Shown piece by piece: positions 12,801-24,278 of a stretch of 64,000 nt of DNA. The DNA is from Lyophyllum atratum. Taxonomy: Eukaryota; Basidiomycota; Agaricomycetes; Agaricales; Lyophyllaceae. The stretch is taken from the NCBI GenBank assembly GCA_014905825.1, contig JACGCN010000028.1, positions 310,001-374,000 of the forward strand. Reading direction: 5' to 3'. The notes beneath the pieces were generated by a model, which had not been told where the DNA came from, did not search any database, and worked only from the letters and a program-made list of their open reading frames with translations. Each line of letters begins with the position of its first letter. Within the stretch, counting starts at the first letter, position 1. Position numbers and translations under genes: made by a program.

Positions 12801-15800
12801 GATCCGCCAGCACGTCGCTGGTATCCAGGCGAACCTCCGGCGTGGGCTGCGGTTTGTAAAGAGCCTGGTGGCGTCTGGTGTTCAGCAGTTCCGCGCCCAG
12901 ATTTCGTTGGTGGCTTCGCTTTTGTTGGAAGGGGCCCTCGGTCGGGGAACGATTCTAGTCGGAAAGGAGGCTTTCGATACGTATCTGGTGCGTCGACCTG
13001 GGTCTCTTGCGGCATGGCCTTGGACTGATTTTGGAATACAGGAACTGGCGAAGTGCAGTTCTGAACGCCTGGACACCTTCCGCAGCTGGGTTGGAGTTGC
13101 GGCGCTTCGGAGTCTCAAGATAGAGGCAGTCCCAGAGGAGCTTCAGAGCGAGCCTTTGAATCGCAAGTCAACAAGTCTGGGAATCTGTTTGAAACTGACG
13201 GTTTTGGGGATTGTTGCTATAGTTCTTTTACTACGTGTCCTATATCGCCTGCGGAGTCTTTCGGAACAAGCTCCCTTCGATGCTGCCACGTTCTCGTATG
13301 CATACCCTCTGCTGGGGCAGGTTCTACTGCAGGGTGGTCTCGCCGTAGAGGAGGAGGAGGAAGCGCTGGAGCAGGTTGCTCTTTCCCTTGCGACCATCAA
13401 GTTCCACTGTGGCGAATGTATGCACTTTTCTACCATCTCATTCGTTTCGTTCTGATGGTTCTCGGCAGTTTCGGACCCTGCATTCCCTCGCATTCAAACG
13501 ATGGAAAAACCTTCTCCGCGTCATTCGACAACAGCCCAAGCTTAGCAAAGGCGCTTCCTCTGCCCTTGTAGATCTTCGGGAGGCCGTACATTCGTCTGTT
13601 TCCGATGAGGAGCTGTCTGTCCTAATGCGGGGAACACTTATGCAGGAGGTATATGTGCGGAATTCTTGCCTTCAAACTCTTCAAGTGAGTTCTGCGCCGG
13701 GCGATTTTGGAAGCTTTGCTAACGTAGCGGTACTAGCCATCTGACTTGACCGATCTTGATTGGTCGCCGGAGCTTCTGATAGCTTGCCATGACGAAGACG
13801 AACAGAATGCCAGGTTGGCCCGCCATCTGTGGGAGGATAATGGCCTTGACGTACCGGAACAATTTCTTGACGCATTGCTGCACTATCTGGGTACGAGGTG
13901 TCCGTTTACCAGATTCGTGATATCTAATCATAATATAGGACATGACAACGCATATGTGCGTTCTAGCGTGGCAGCCGCTATCGCTGAGGGTGTCGAACAC
14001 TGGCCTCAAACAATCCAAAAGACCGTCATCGTCTTGCAAGACTTCTATCGAGAAAAGGTATGTAGATCCTTCATGTAGGAATTGCACACGGATTAACCCA
14101 TTTTTCAGGCCAAAATCCTAGCACCGTAATTCGATCAATATGTATGTTTCGAGGAATGTCAACCCGATGCCTTTCATACTGATCTTACCACCTCAGGGAA
14201 TGGTTATCTCCCAGAGCCTCGATAGGACAGATCCCTGGCCGGCCAGGCTCGCGATTGCACGGACCTTCGAATTACGGGTCGCCGCAAACAGGAGTTTGAA
14301 GCAGTTCGGCGAGGTGATCAGCAACCCCGAAATCCAGTCGCTGGTGCCTGTTTTGCTCAAGGCACTGGTTGACCCTGCCAAAGCGCCTAATACCCTTGGC
14401 TCCCTTCTAAAGACGTCGTTCATGCATTATATTGACCACTCATCCTTGGCACTGGTAGGTGTCCCTCTTGTATTTGTTTCTCCTTTACTTAAGAACAGCA
14501 TAGATCGTACCTATAATTACACGTGGTTTACGAGAACGTGGTGCCGATACCAAGAAGAAGGCCGCCCAGATCGTCGGCAATCTAGCCTCACTGACCGACT
14601 CCAAAGACTTCATCCCATACCTGGCTGAACTTCTACCCATGGTGCATCTGGTCCTCATCGACCCTGTACCTGAAGCTCGTGCCACCGCCGCCAAAGCTTT
14701 GAGTACCCTAGTAGAGCGCCTGGGCGAAATTCATTTCCCTGACCTTGTACCAGGTTTGCTGCGAACGCTCAAGACAGACATTTCCGGTGTGGATCGCCAA
14801 GGTGCTGCCCAGGGTCCCAGCAAGGTCCTATCCGGTCCTGGTCTGGAAAGACTTGAGGGTCTTCTACCAGATATCATTACGAATGCCCAGTCGCCTCGCC
14901 CGACTGTCCGTGAAGGATTCCTGTCGCTGCTTGTCTTCCTGCCCGCCACCTTTGGCACTCGCTTCCAACCTCATCTCCCGAAGATTATTGTGCCCATCCT
15001 CAGTGGTCTATCTGATGTGGAAGAATATGTCAGAGAAGCTGCCATGCGCGCCAGACGGATGGTCGTCAACAACTACTCAAACAAGTTGCATGATGACGGA
15101 ACTAATGGCAACACCTTGCTAGCAATCGTCGGTTACTCTGGTCGGCAAACTTCTTTTCAAGGTCTCGGGAATATCTGGCAAAACCTCTGACCTGGATGAA
15201 GAGGAGGTTGCTATTGAGGCTACGACTGCCGAGACATCTCGTCGGGCACTCGGTGCAGTTCTCGGTGCTGAGCGACGTGACCGTATTCTTTCAGCATTGT
15301 ACCTCGTTCGTCAAGACGGCGTAGTCGTAGTTCGCCAAAGCTCTATCCAGATTTGGAAGGCCCTAGTCCACAACACTCGACGACCAGGTAAGCCTTAATC
15401 GTTGGTATTGGCAGTCCAACAATCTGAAACCCGCTTAGTTCGCGAAATCCTGCCTGAGCTTGTCAACCAAATTCTCCACCTCATATCTGGAGATGAGTTC
15501 GAACAGCAAGAGGTATCTATTGTCCATCCTATCATGATTGAACGCGCACTGACCATTCGTAGACCGCGGCGCGTACAACAACGGAACTCAGTCGTAAATT
15601 CGGGGAAAAGATTCTCAACGATATCATCCCAATTCTAACAGAGAAGTCAACATCTTTGGATGCCCGGACAAGAGAAGGTATCTGCTTAATGTTGAGCGAA
15701 ATTATGTGAGACTATCTGATTTCTGCCATTTATTAATTACTAAAGTCCTCCTAGGGAGAGTACAACCGATTCGCTAGAGAAGGTCATGAAGATGAGATCA

Positions 15801-16606
15801 TATCCATTGTCCGCATTTCTTTGGTGGGCGATGAGCCGAATGTCCGCAGTGCGGCGGCGAAAGCATTCGATATCTTGCAGGAGCATCTCGGTGCGAAGGC
15901 CATCGACCAGACCATTCCTCCACTACTCGAGACTCTCCGCCAACTTGGAAAGGGATCGGGCACTGCTCTTGAAGCTTTATGCGAAGTTATGAGTGTAAGA
16001 ACTAACCGTTTGCTTTCTCCGACTCTGAGACCCAATGCTGACTTATTTACTAAGGTTCGAGCTTCCACAGTTTTCCCAGTTCTCATCCCTGCGTTAGCGG
16101 CCCTTGCGGTGACCTTGCTCAATGCCCGCGCTCTGACAGCCCTCGCCGCGGTGGCCGGCAATGCTTTGAGCAAACGTTTGACAGTGATCTTAAACTCACT
16201 TGTCAAGACATGGGAAGATGAACAAGGCGAAGAACTACGAGATGTCCTGGACGAAACCATTCGCTCGCTCTTTGTTTCAGTCGGTGACGCTGAGGGCCCC
16301 ACCACCCTCATGATGGTACTCCTGGGATGGTTTGTGATCTGCGACAAGTTTTCCACCCACCGATCTAACTTCTTGCTTTCCGTCCAGGGTGAAAAGCGAA
16401 ACCCCCAAGCGACGTGCCAGCGGCTGCAAGTTCTTCGCAATCTTCTGCGAAGAATCAGAGTTGGACTCCCCGCTGTATCGTATCGATTGGATGCGCCAAG
16501 CTGGTTTCGCTTCTTGAGGACTCGCAAGTTGAAGTCCATGCCGCAGCATGGGAGGCACTGGATACATTTGTCCAGTCGATTCCCAAAGATGAACTTCTTG
16601 AGGGTT
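9899..16606 (+). pseudogene. GCN1: GCN1-like translational activator, degraded
   Basis: GCN1 is a giant HEAT-repeat ribosome-binding protein that activates the eIF2-alpha kinase GCN2. Recognisable blocks run in the right order: ALVRVRRALRS (10258), the eEF3-like segments around 13000-14000, SLKQFGEVISNPEIQSLVP (14295), ALVDPAKAPNTL, LTDSKDFIPYL, DPVPEARATAAKALSTLVER (14660), TRFQPHLPKI (14960), DPGW-region loss near 15090, ILPELVNQIL (15440), AIDQTIPPLLETL (15900) and ALDTFVQSIPKDEL (16556). Lesions: the extreme N-terminus is missing; frame slips at about 11023 and 13505; a TAA stands where GAA is expected in ILAPEFDQY at about 14126; roughly 300 codons normally lying between ARTFEL and the SLKQFGEV block are absent at about 14275; a smaller replacement sits at about 15080-15130; and the last third after PKDEL is gone. 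It is therefore a non-functional copy; an intact GCN1 should exist elsewhere. Confidence 0.85.
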
Positions 16607-16674
16607 AGTATTCTTTTCATTGCCTCATTGCTCAGTCATACTCTCATCTTACTCGCATATAGGCGATTCGATCA

Positions 16675-17040
16675 GCCAAAGGTCATCTGAAAGAAGTTCA
16701 AGCACCATTAACAGAACATCTCCCGTTTTCTCAAATGTTCCAACAACCTTGCTTCGCGTGGGGCTCCTCAATGTTGATATAAACGACGAGGAGTTGCGTG
16801 GCACTGCCTGCCACCTTCTTGGGGCCCTCTGCACTTTCCTGAAATGCGAGATGAGCCCGATCGCGGCTTCGCAAGGTCTGTTCACTCACATCAACTATTT
16901 CAGAGCCATCGCTGAGATTAGTAAACGTTCACAGCTGGTTTCATTCCCGAAAATTCTAGCGCGTTTGTGACTTAGCTGAGCAAGAAGATCGCTCCTCAGC
17001 TGACCCTCGAGCAAGCCGTCATTTCCGAGTGGACATTTTG
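16675..17040 (+). pseudogene. IRA/neurofibromin RasGAP fragment
   Basis: In frame from about 16690 the sequence encodes NRTSPVFSNVPTTLL, then VGLLNVDINDEELRGTAC and HLLGALCTFLK, and after a probable intron LSKKIAPQLTLE. This matches the order of a conserved block in the large fungal IRA and animal NF1 proteins (…NLL…AL…ISK…LTLEF…), which lie outside the GAP catalytic domain. Only about 110 codons of a protein normally longer than 2500 residues are present, with no GAP domain. It abuts the truncated 3' end of the GCN1 copy without a gap. Confidence 0.65.
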
Positions 17041-17600
17041 ATTTTGATGAGCCGGGGAGTCCAGGGCAGGCGAGTCAAGTGGGAATGATGAGGATGATGG
17101 GGGGAACTTCTCCGCGCCGCTAACAACGCTGGTGATGCTGCCACCAATGCAGTCGCGCACACTTTATATGCGGAAGGTGGGTTCTCGATTTACTTTTTTT
17201 GGTCCTCGATATCGATATTGAGCCTTTTTCAGGAATTTGTGGAGCGGCAGGCGCTGAAAGAGGTGCGTTCTGGGTCTGTCATGTGCGATGTATGCATAAC
17301 TGACCTATATTTCTCGGCCAGCGAATCGACGAAGGCATCAAGGAAGATGAAGCTTGGCACCAATTCCAGCAAATTGTGGATGCCCCTGTCATATATGCCC
17401 ACCCTTTCGATCTTCCATATGTAGCTTCCGAAATCCTTGTCATCCAATGGTACATCCCTTATATGGACCTTCAACACGTCCTCATTGTAGGCGCTTAAAT
17501 GCGAAATCAAGAGCGATGAGCCAAGCAGCAGCCGCTCCACGAAGAGTGTCGCAGCATTTTGAACAAGCTGCGCCGCCTCTACTGATCATCTAGCCCTGCT
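17041..17600 (+). other. Unidentified coding-like remnants
   Basis: Three peptides look protein-like but lie in different frames: LLRAANNAGDAATNAV (17110), FQEFVERQALKE (17230) and RIDEGIKEDEAWHQFQ with YAHPFDLPYVASEILVIQWY (17325-17450). They may be exons of one unknown protein or remains of one. I do not recognise the family. Confidence 0.3.
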
Positions 17601-17930
17601 TGGGTCCTTAACGTTAACCTTGGGTGGAAGAGTGCTGGCATTTCTTAGCGCTGCATCTGGTCTATACCGGCTGGAGCCCCGAACTTCCGGGTGTGCTGTG
17701 AGCACGCTAACGTTTTAGAAAGATCCTTCCGCTGCATACGCCGCAATCTTGTGCCACTGCATATATATTGGGGAAGGCGAGAAGTTGGCGGGTGAAGCTT
17801 CGAAGTGGCAGGACTCCGAGGCGAGCCAATTAAACGCGTGGAAAAGCAGAAAACGCGATCATGTGACTATTTTAAGTTCAGCTCCGCCAACTTGAACATA
17901 CGCGTCGAATTCTCCAAATCGAGTTCTATC

Positions 17931-19654
17931 ATGCCTCGAACATCGCAAACAGCGGATAAATCAACTGGCGAACCTGCACCCCGCGTGCCCCTACCTTCCA
18001 GGAAACGAGCGCGTCCGCTCGATGACATGGGACAAGACGGTCGGCGATCCACCCGCAAGAAGGCCCCCGTCAAGAAAAAGAGCAGCACTGCAACCGACCA
18101 GGCTCCCGCCGCAGCAAATTCTAAAGCCTGGTTACCAGTGGCGCCGCACAATGACATAGACACAGCGGACGACATCATGAAAGTCGACGGCGGCGACGAC
18201 GGCCACAATACAGTGAGTTCATGACGTCCCAGCTGCGCGTATTGTTGACCTCATGGGACGCGAAGTTTTGCTCAGGGTGTCGCAACGGAGGTAATGCCGT
18301 CAATTGCAATACCTGCAAACGGGTGGTCTGCGATCGTTGCATCAATTTCCCTCCACTGCTGCGCGACGAGGACAAATTTTGCTGCCCGTCTTGCCACCTC
18401 CACCCACAGGGTACAAACAAATGGAATATCGCTCCTTATTTCGTGAGTATGCATACTATCTACTGAGAAACTGATAACCTTATGACCGCGAAAAAGGGCT
18501 TTTCAAACGCAACAGAGCCGGCACGTTTGTCTGGAGGGCCAACCACCCGAGAATCATTCACGCTCTGCAGCTCGCCTGCGCTCGTAGTCATCTCTGTCCG
18601 GTTAGCATCCGTCAATCCAAACGGCGATTCAGCAAGAGTGGTTTTCCACAATCTTGCACCTTACCTCCCGAATAACGTTGCATTCATCGACCTACCCTGG
18701 GACATGGGGAGCGATACGAAGTTTGAAGAGTACAACAGCAAAGTAGACATCCTTGTGAACCGCCTGAAAAACGGGGATTTGAGACGGTGCGCTAACGTTA
18801 ACTCTGACATGGGCCGAAGGTCATCTAACAAGATACCATGCAGTTTTCGGACATTTGCAGTTTTTTTTACAGACCACAGCGATCCGGACCGCGGAGACCT
18901 GCATTATACGGTTGGAGCCCAGGGTGCAGACACAGTAGCGGCAGTGCGCAAATCATCATACCTTAGCAGATATTGTTAATCAAATATTAATAACAGGTGC
19001 TTGAGAACCTCTTTCCGCCATCGTTGACGGATTTGTTCCAAGTGGGAGGGCGAAGCACGTTGACCATGCTGGTCTGCGGGGCCATGATGACCGTCGACGA
19101 AGCCTACAAGGACATAAAAGCCTTTGCAGATCGGTGAGCTCGGCATGATACCGATGACATACCTTTCTCACTTATACCGTCCCTAATGTAGAGGCTTCTT
19201 CGCATGGGTAATGGCCTTTGGCCAAGCGCATATGCAGCCTTGTCTGACAAATCCGCTCCTACAAGCAGCATCTGTTGCCTGGTTCGTGCATGAAAAGCGG
19301 TGGGATGCGATCCTCGACGACTTCCAGGGCGTCGGAGCTCACACCGACGTGTACATGCTGCAAAAAGGCATGGTAACCATGAGGTACACCTGGGCACATC
19401 AGGCAGCAAAGCCATTCGGTGAGCCAGCTCCTTACAGCTGCCCCAAATGCGGTGCATTCAAGCCATGGGGGAAGCCCACCAAAGTCGAGTTGGCCAAGAA
19501 GCAAGTGGTTAAACTCGAGCATACATGCGGTAACGGGAGGTGTGGCTACACCGTAACATATCGCCTCAAGAAGGGGCTCGTAAAGCACTCGTGGGGAAAT
19601 TTAGAGAAGGCGAATTCAACAAGAGGAGAGTGGTATCGGGAGGAGCGAGCGTAG
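17931..19654 (+). CDS. Zinc-finger protein with possible CHAT-like core
   Basis: Proposed exons are 17931-18212, 18266-18442, from 18497 to about 18798, then three to four more ending at the TAG before 19655. The N-terminus is basic and Ser/Pro/Lys rich (NLS-like RKRARP). Exon 2 holds a PHD-like metal cluster: FCSGC, CNTC, CDRC and FCCPSCH. The middle has RLASVNPNGDSARVV, then FFTDHSDPDRGDLHY, and about 50 residues later LTMLVCGAM, spacing reminiscent of the His and Cys of caspase/CHAT proteases. The C-terminus has CPKCG and CGNGRCGY, a second zinc-ribbon-like pair. At 18865 a run of eight Ts sits in the exon start and one base more would join the exons cleanly. I know no function; the protease idea is inference. 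No neighbour suggests a pathway. Confidence 0.6.
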
Positions 19655-20278
19655 ATATTATCATACTGCGCTAATTTGACTTTGAGTTAACTCGAAGCAG
19701 AAGAAAGATTCCTCGTTGAGCTAAAGATAGCGGTATATGGAACAGGAGCGCAGAGTCGTGAGGATGCATGTCGTCGTCATTGTCAATGCCAAAAACAAGT
19801 TTAGTCAAGAGCGGTGACTTGAACTCCTAGTTCCCACAAGTCTTATCCTATCGCGTCTCTCCCTCACTCTCTCCCAGCTGCAAAAACTTTTCTTTCCTTT
19901 TCCTCCGCAGAACATCTCGCGTTAGTATGAGACCCACGGAGGACCGACACCCTCTTCTCCCCTTACCTCTCCCTCGTGAAATCGAGCGTCTGACGCTCAT
20001 CACCATCCTCGAGTTATGCGGCTACAGTGTTCGGGCGGTATCTATGATGGGATGTAGACGACGAGGGCGTTGGTGGCTATAGGGCGGGCTGTGGAGACCG
20101 AGTATAAGTCAAATTTGCAAGCTAACAAAATCTCAAGTGAATCCGCAGCGCCACGAGCAGCGAGACACGCCTTATCCTCGCTACATTACATATTCTACAC
20201 CAACCTGTGCGTTACTCTACACCTCGACCTTGGCTCAACCTATAAAGATTCTTCTTGGCACCCTCCTCAGATCGTCGT
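19655..20278. other. Intergenic, promoter of secreted gene
   Basis: No gene is seen. Pyrimidine-rich tracts near 19855-19910 and 19945-19975 are typical of fungal promoters. Confidence 0.4.
20241..20246 (+). promoter_or_regulatory. TATA box of the His-rich secreted gene
   Basis: TATAAA lies 38 bases upstream of the ATG at 20279. Confidence 0.45.
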
Positions 20279-21246
20279 ATGAAATTTGCTCTCCTCACCG
20301 CCACAGCGGCTGGTGCTGCCCTCGGTACGCCGCCCCACTTCTCAGACTCCCCTCCTTTACCCACCCTTTCTGACTGATCCCCACCGATTTCACAGTCCAG
20401 GTCGGCGCCAGTCCCATCCGTGTGGTGGTAGTCACAAGCACCAACCAAGAACTCCCCTCCAACTTCCGTTTCGGCCGCGCCGTCCCCCGACCTAATGCCA
20501 ACCCCAACGTCGCCATTCTCGTCAGGCCCGCCACCACCCAATCCAACCACAGTGGTCCCTGCGGCGGCTCCCGCATGTGCCAGAGAGCTATCGCACTCTC
20601 CAACGCCTTCAGGAAGGCTCTCAGCTGGCCTTTGATCGAGGCCACCGAGCGCCCCCAACCCCACCACCACCATCACGTCCGCCCCATTGGCTCGGATTCC
20701 AACCGGGTTCATATCCTTCCCTTCCTCGGTGCAATGACCAACACCTTCGTCGAAGAGGACAGGGTCCGGCCCCACCCCGGCGCCATCCCCAACCCATACA
20801 TCGTCCACCCCCGCCCCCACCATGGCCACGACCGCGGCGGCTGCAACAGCGTCTGCGCAACTCTTCTACGTTGCAGCGTGTTCATGCCGCTCTGATGGTG
20901 CTGGGCCCGTGGGCCCGTGGGAGGGAAGAGCCGTCACCTTCGTCCTTGGTGCGTCTGCTCCCCGTTTCGCATCATACAGGAACTTTTTACTGACTCGTTT
21001 CGTGTCTCGTTTGTTTTACGCTTATGTCTAGGCTGCGGAATTGGTGTATTCCTGAGGATGTTCTGGGTCCTCGCTAGCGTCCTTTACCGCCTCATCAAGG
21101 GCCCCAAAGAGGACGAGAACAAGTACACTGAGATCTTCGTCGTCGAGGAGTACGAGGACGGCGCGGCCGCCCCTGCTCCCCCCACGTACACGTACTCTAA
21201 CGAGAATGCGGACAAGAAGGATGTCAATGGCGAGGCTGCGAACTAG
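20279..21246 (+). CDS. His-rich secreted protein with one membrane helix
   Basis: Exon 1 is 20279-20324 and encodes a signal peptide beginning MKFALLTATAAGA. An intron (20325-20395) follows, then SPIRVVVVTSTNQELPSNF. The body is rich in Pro and His (HHHHHVRP, HPRPHHGHD). The C-terminus has ALMVLGPWEGRAVTF, a helix FVLGCGIGVFLRMFWVLASV, and an acidic cytosolic-like tail with EIFVVEEYEDG and PPTYTYSNE. I recognise the layout as a conserved uncharacterised Agaricomycete family; the function is unknown. Between about 20845 and 20915 the frame changes twice. One change coincides with a direct 8-base duplication (gcccgtgg twice near 20906-20922), whose removal gives GPWEGRAV. The gene is otherwise complete, so this may be a recent lesion or an assembly error. 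A second short intron lies at about 20950-21030. Confidence 0.7.
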
Positions 21247-21639
21247 GCTCGCCGCCGTCTGCCATGTCCTCGTTGTTCCTCTGACCTGCCGTGTGAAGCG
21301 AATGTGTTTTGTGTATCCTGGCGAACATGGACTCTGATCTGTATTGTGTTCTTGATTATATGACGAGTGTCTTTCTTGTATTTTATTAGAGAGTGGTAAG
21401 GAGAGTGTCTCTTGTTGCTGATTACACCTCTCCGGCAGGGCTTGGGATATGTTTGGGGCATGAGATAAGATAAGATCTTGAACACGAGGCTGGTGATGTG
21501 TTATCTCTGCGATTGCCGATGACATTCGTCAAAGTCGCTCAGCGAGGGGAGAAGCGCGACGCCTCTTCATACGCTGGAATCGTGCCCCCACGAGTACCGT
21601 CATGGACACCCACCCTCCCGCTCTCATATCCTGACCACC
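21247..21639. other. Intergenic, nothing seen
   Basis: This is the 3' flank of the secreted gene. No coding features are supported. Confidence 0.4.
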
Positions 21640-22745
21640 CACAGGCTACGCTCCCGCTGATTTGCCCCTCAACGAACTCGATGTCAACCACAAACTCCCT
21701 ATTCCCTGCTCGACTCCAAACTCTGAACTCTCTTTCTTGTTCATGCCACGGGCCGGAGATGCAGGATACTTCTCTAACATGGGGTATCGGTGTCTGGCAC
21801 AGCGGCGGATGGCGGCGGCGAAACCTATGCCGGACGGGGAGGGCTGGACGGCGGAAGTGGACGTAGCATGTACGGTCGAAGATTGGTGTGATGAGTGTCT
21901 GATGGATGTGGCGGAGCTTAACAGAATAAGAGATGTGAGCACCTTTCCTAATATCGAGTAATTGCGTGAGCTGACAAGTCACAATCTACTGTTAGCTCTG
22001 AGGTCCAACCCGCTTTCTACCATACCTACGAGTACATGCGGGGCCCGAAACTCGGAGTCCTACGGCTGAACCACCTATGTCCGAGCGTCTCGCAAGAGAC
22101 AGGCTGCATGCGGCACTTCATCCTCGTCATCTGCCTGGTCAAACCGAAGCCTTGGTTAACCCACGACAATGGCGGTTACCTGTACAACAAGAGTATGTCC
22201 TTTTTCGTGCTTTTATCAATCACCCGCTGACTAGCAACCACCCCTAGCCAATGCCATGCGGTTCCAGGACTCTACTGAGCAACTGAGCTACCTCAAGCAC
22301 GCAGCTGAAGCCGGGAATGTCGAGCAGGTGTTTGCAGGTCTAGATGTTCTCTGGAGCGCGCCATGGAAGATCAATAAGGAAGTTTTCGACGTGGTCCTTG
22401 AGGTCTGGAGCAGTGGCGAGTGGACTTCGACTTTCGTGGCAGAGCGCACCTCACTACCCCACATCCGAACCACATCGGTGATGATATATCTCGCGGGCTT
22501 TTCAAATTCGGTGAGGCGAAGCGTTTGGGCGAGCGCAGCCTGCGGTGGCTCAAGATCCATCTGCCGAATTTGCGCGGTTTCGATAAGGCGCCTTTCAATG
22601 AGCGCGTGGCTTCATATATGCAACACTGCTACCAACCCGTTGGATGCGCGTGCGACCCTTGTCTTTATGTGTGAGATACTAATGAGGATTTGGACGTAGG
22701 GCAAGCACTGGTGGCTGGCTGCTGATGATACCTGGCAATGTCACT
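21640..22745 (+). pseudogene. RPO41: Mitochondrial RNA polymerase relic
   Basis: Blocks of the single-subunit T7-like mitochondrial RNA polymerase occur in order: PAFYHTYEYMRGPKLGVLRL (22012), LVKPKPWLTHDNGGYLYNK (22137), NAMRFQDSTEQLSYLKHA (22252), GLDVLWSAPWKINKEVFDV (22342), then in another frame GLFKFGEAKRLGERSLRW and IHLPNLRGFDKAPFNERV (22493-22605), and finally HWWLAADDTWQC (22708). The frame changes near 22430 and again near 22660-22700. The catalytic palm and fingers blocks that should follow are absent. In the intact gene this region is the amino-terminal part of the polymerase domain. The copy cannot encode an active enzyme. Confidence 0.8.
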
Positions 22746-22963
22746 AAGTTGACGCCAAGGTAAATCTATTCCCTCTAGGCACCATATCGGGCTCGCTGAC
22801 TCTATCGTCCTATGTGAGCAACAGCTTCTCTCGCTCTTAGTCTTTTCAGTTTCTAACTCCATGCTTTCAGTAAATTATTTTTTCAATACAACTCCCCAGA
22901 ATGCTTGTCTATAATTACATGCTGACAAAAACTGAAACCAAGACATGATATAAAAGTGCGACC

Positions 22964-24278
22964 GTGTTTTGTGTCAATTCATTTCCCACTTCCACCACTT
23001 CGATGACTATGACACCATCAACGGCAACAATGGCAGTCTATAGCGGCCACCTACAAAAAGGCTTCGCTTTCCTGGCCAAGCTCGCTGCGGAGCGACCTGA
23101 AAGGCTGGTCAATGATGAAACGGGTACCGATATACTTGAGAAGGCGTTTTCGGGCCCTCCGAACCGGTACTCGCTCTTTGCGCTCGAGGCCTATCTCACC
23201 AACAGATGTGTCACCGAAGCAATTGGGATCAGTACAGCTGTATCAATTCAACAGGCATTTACCCATTACTGGGATAAGATGTAAGTGACAATGTCTGGCG
23301 TCTATGTGTCGCAATGACCGACCTCGGATGCGAACTGAAGGGGAGATGGTCGCTGGTCCGGAGAATACTTCGGTTACCAGGAAGATACAGGTGCCATTCA
23401 AGGCAATCCAGCGCGTGCTACTTCGTTGAGGGCTCTCATCAAGTCTATTCGAAGCAGCGGCCCATCTTCTCGCGACCAAGTAGAGCCACTAGGCCGCGAT
23501 GCAATGAAGGATTTGATGGACTGGTCTGAAAACCAGTATCCATCTGAGGCCCTTCAAAGTCTACCCAAAAGTGACAGTGAAAGTGCTCTAGCACTCAAGC
23601 ACGCTTCGGGGCGAGCAATGTTCGCCTTCGGCTTCAACATCTGGGTTCGGTACGCCACCATACTATTGATGACGTAGACGAATCATTTACCGCGGCTGTT
23701 CTTTCTAGTAACCATGAGCTAACCAAAGTACGAACCGGCCATATCATGCGCGGTTGCATCGACGAGAGCAACCATCCCTACATCAGAATATTGTTACCAA
23801 ACACTGATCCCATGCGTAGTGAGTGCGTTTATCACCAACTCCGTCATCTGATCTAAGCATACCCGACTCGGAAGGCAAGGTCTACAAGATATTCGAGCAG
23901 GACATGGAAGAAATTGACCTTTATACTCATCTCCTCCGATATATGGACTACGTCGAGCGCACCATCGGGCGACCCCTAGCAACTGATGATTACCTTTTTC
24001 CGCTCATTTCTTCCGGAGGCACCATCTACCCCGACCGCGAAATGACGCATAACATGGTGCAGAACTTGATTAGCGAGTTTACGGGCGATTCAGTGAAGCG
24101 CTACACAGCCCATTCACTCCGCAGGGGAGGAGCGCAATACAGGTTTGTGCATGCACCTTTGGAGCAGCGATGGTCATTAGCAGCTGTCCGAAGGGCGGGG
24201 GGATGGGTACAAAATGAATTTGTAGGCTGCTTGCTTTTCTTGTGTTCTCTCTGCGCCAGAATTGATTTTAGACTTTAG
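22964..24278 (+). CDS. Tyrosine-recombinase-like protein
   Basis: Exons read: 22964-23281, then GDGRWSGEYFGYQEDTGAIQ, the block FAFGFNIWVR ending at 23650, after an intron (about 23651-23710) NHELTKVRTGHIMRGCIDE, and after another (about 23814-23858) the C-terminal block with IFPL-type LFPLISSGGTIYPDREMT, and HSLRRGGAQYRFVHAPLEQR followed by WSLAAVRRAGGW. The HxxRRGGA motif matches the catalytic His-x-x-Arg of tyrosine recombinases. This is a multicopy class in Agaricomycetes often annotated as DNA breaking-rejoining enzymes. After WVQNEF a last intron leads to VNILIE and a stop, so the segment where the catalytic Tyr would lie is short or missing. No terminal repeats flank it. It may be a domesticated or truncated integrase. 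The exact start is uncertain. Confidence 0.65.
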
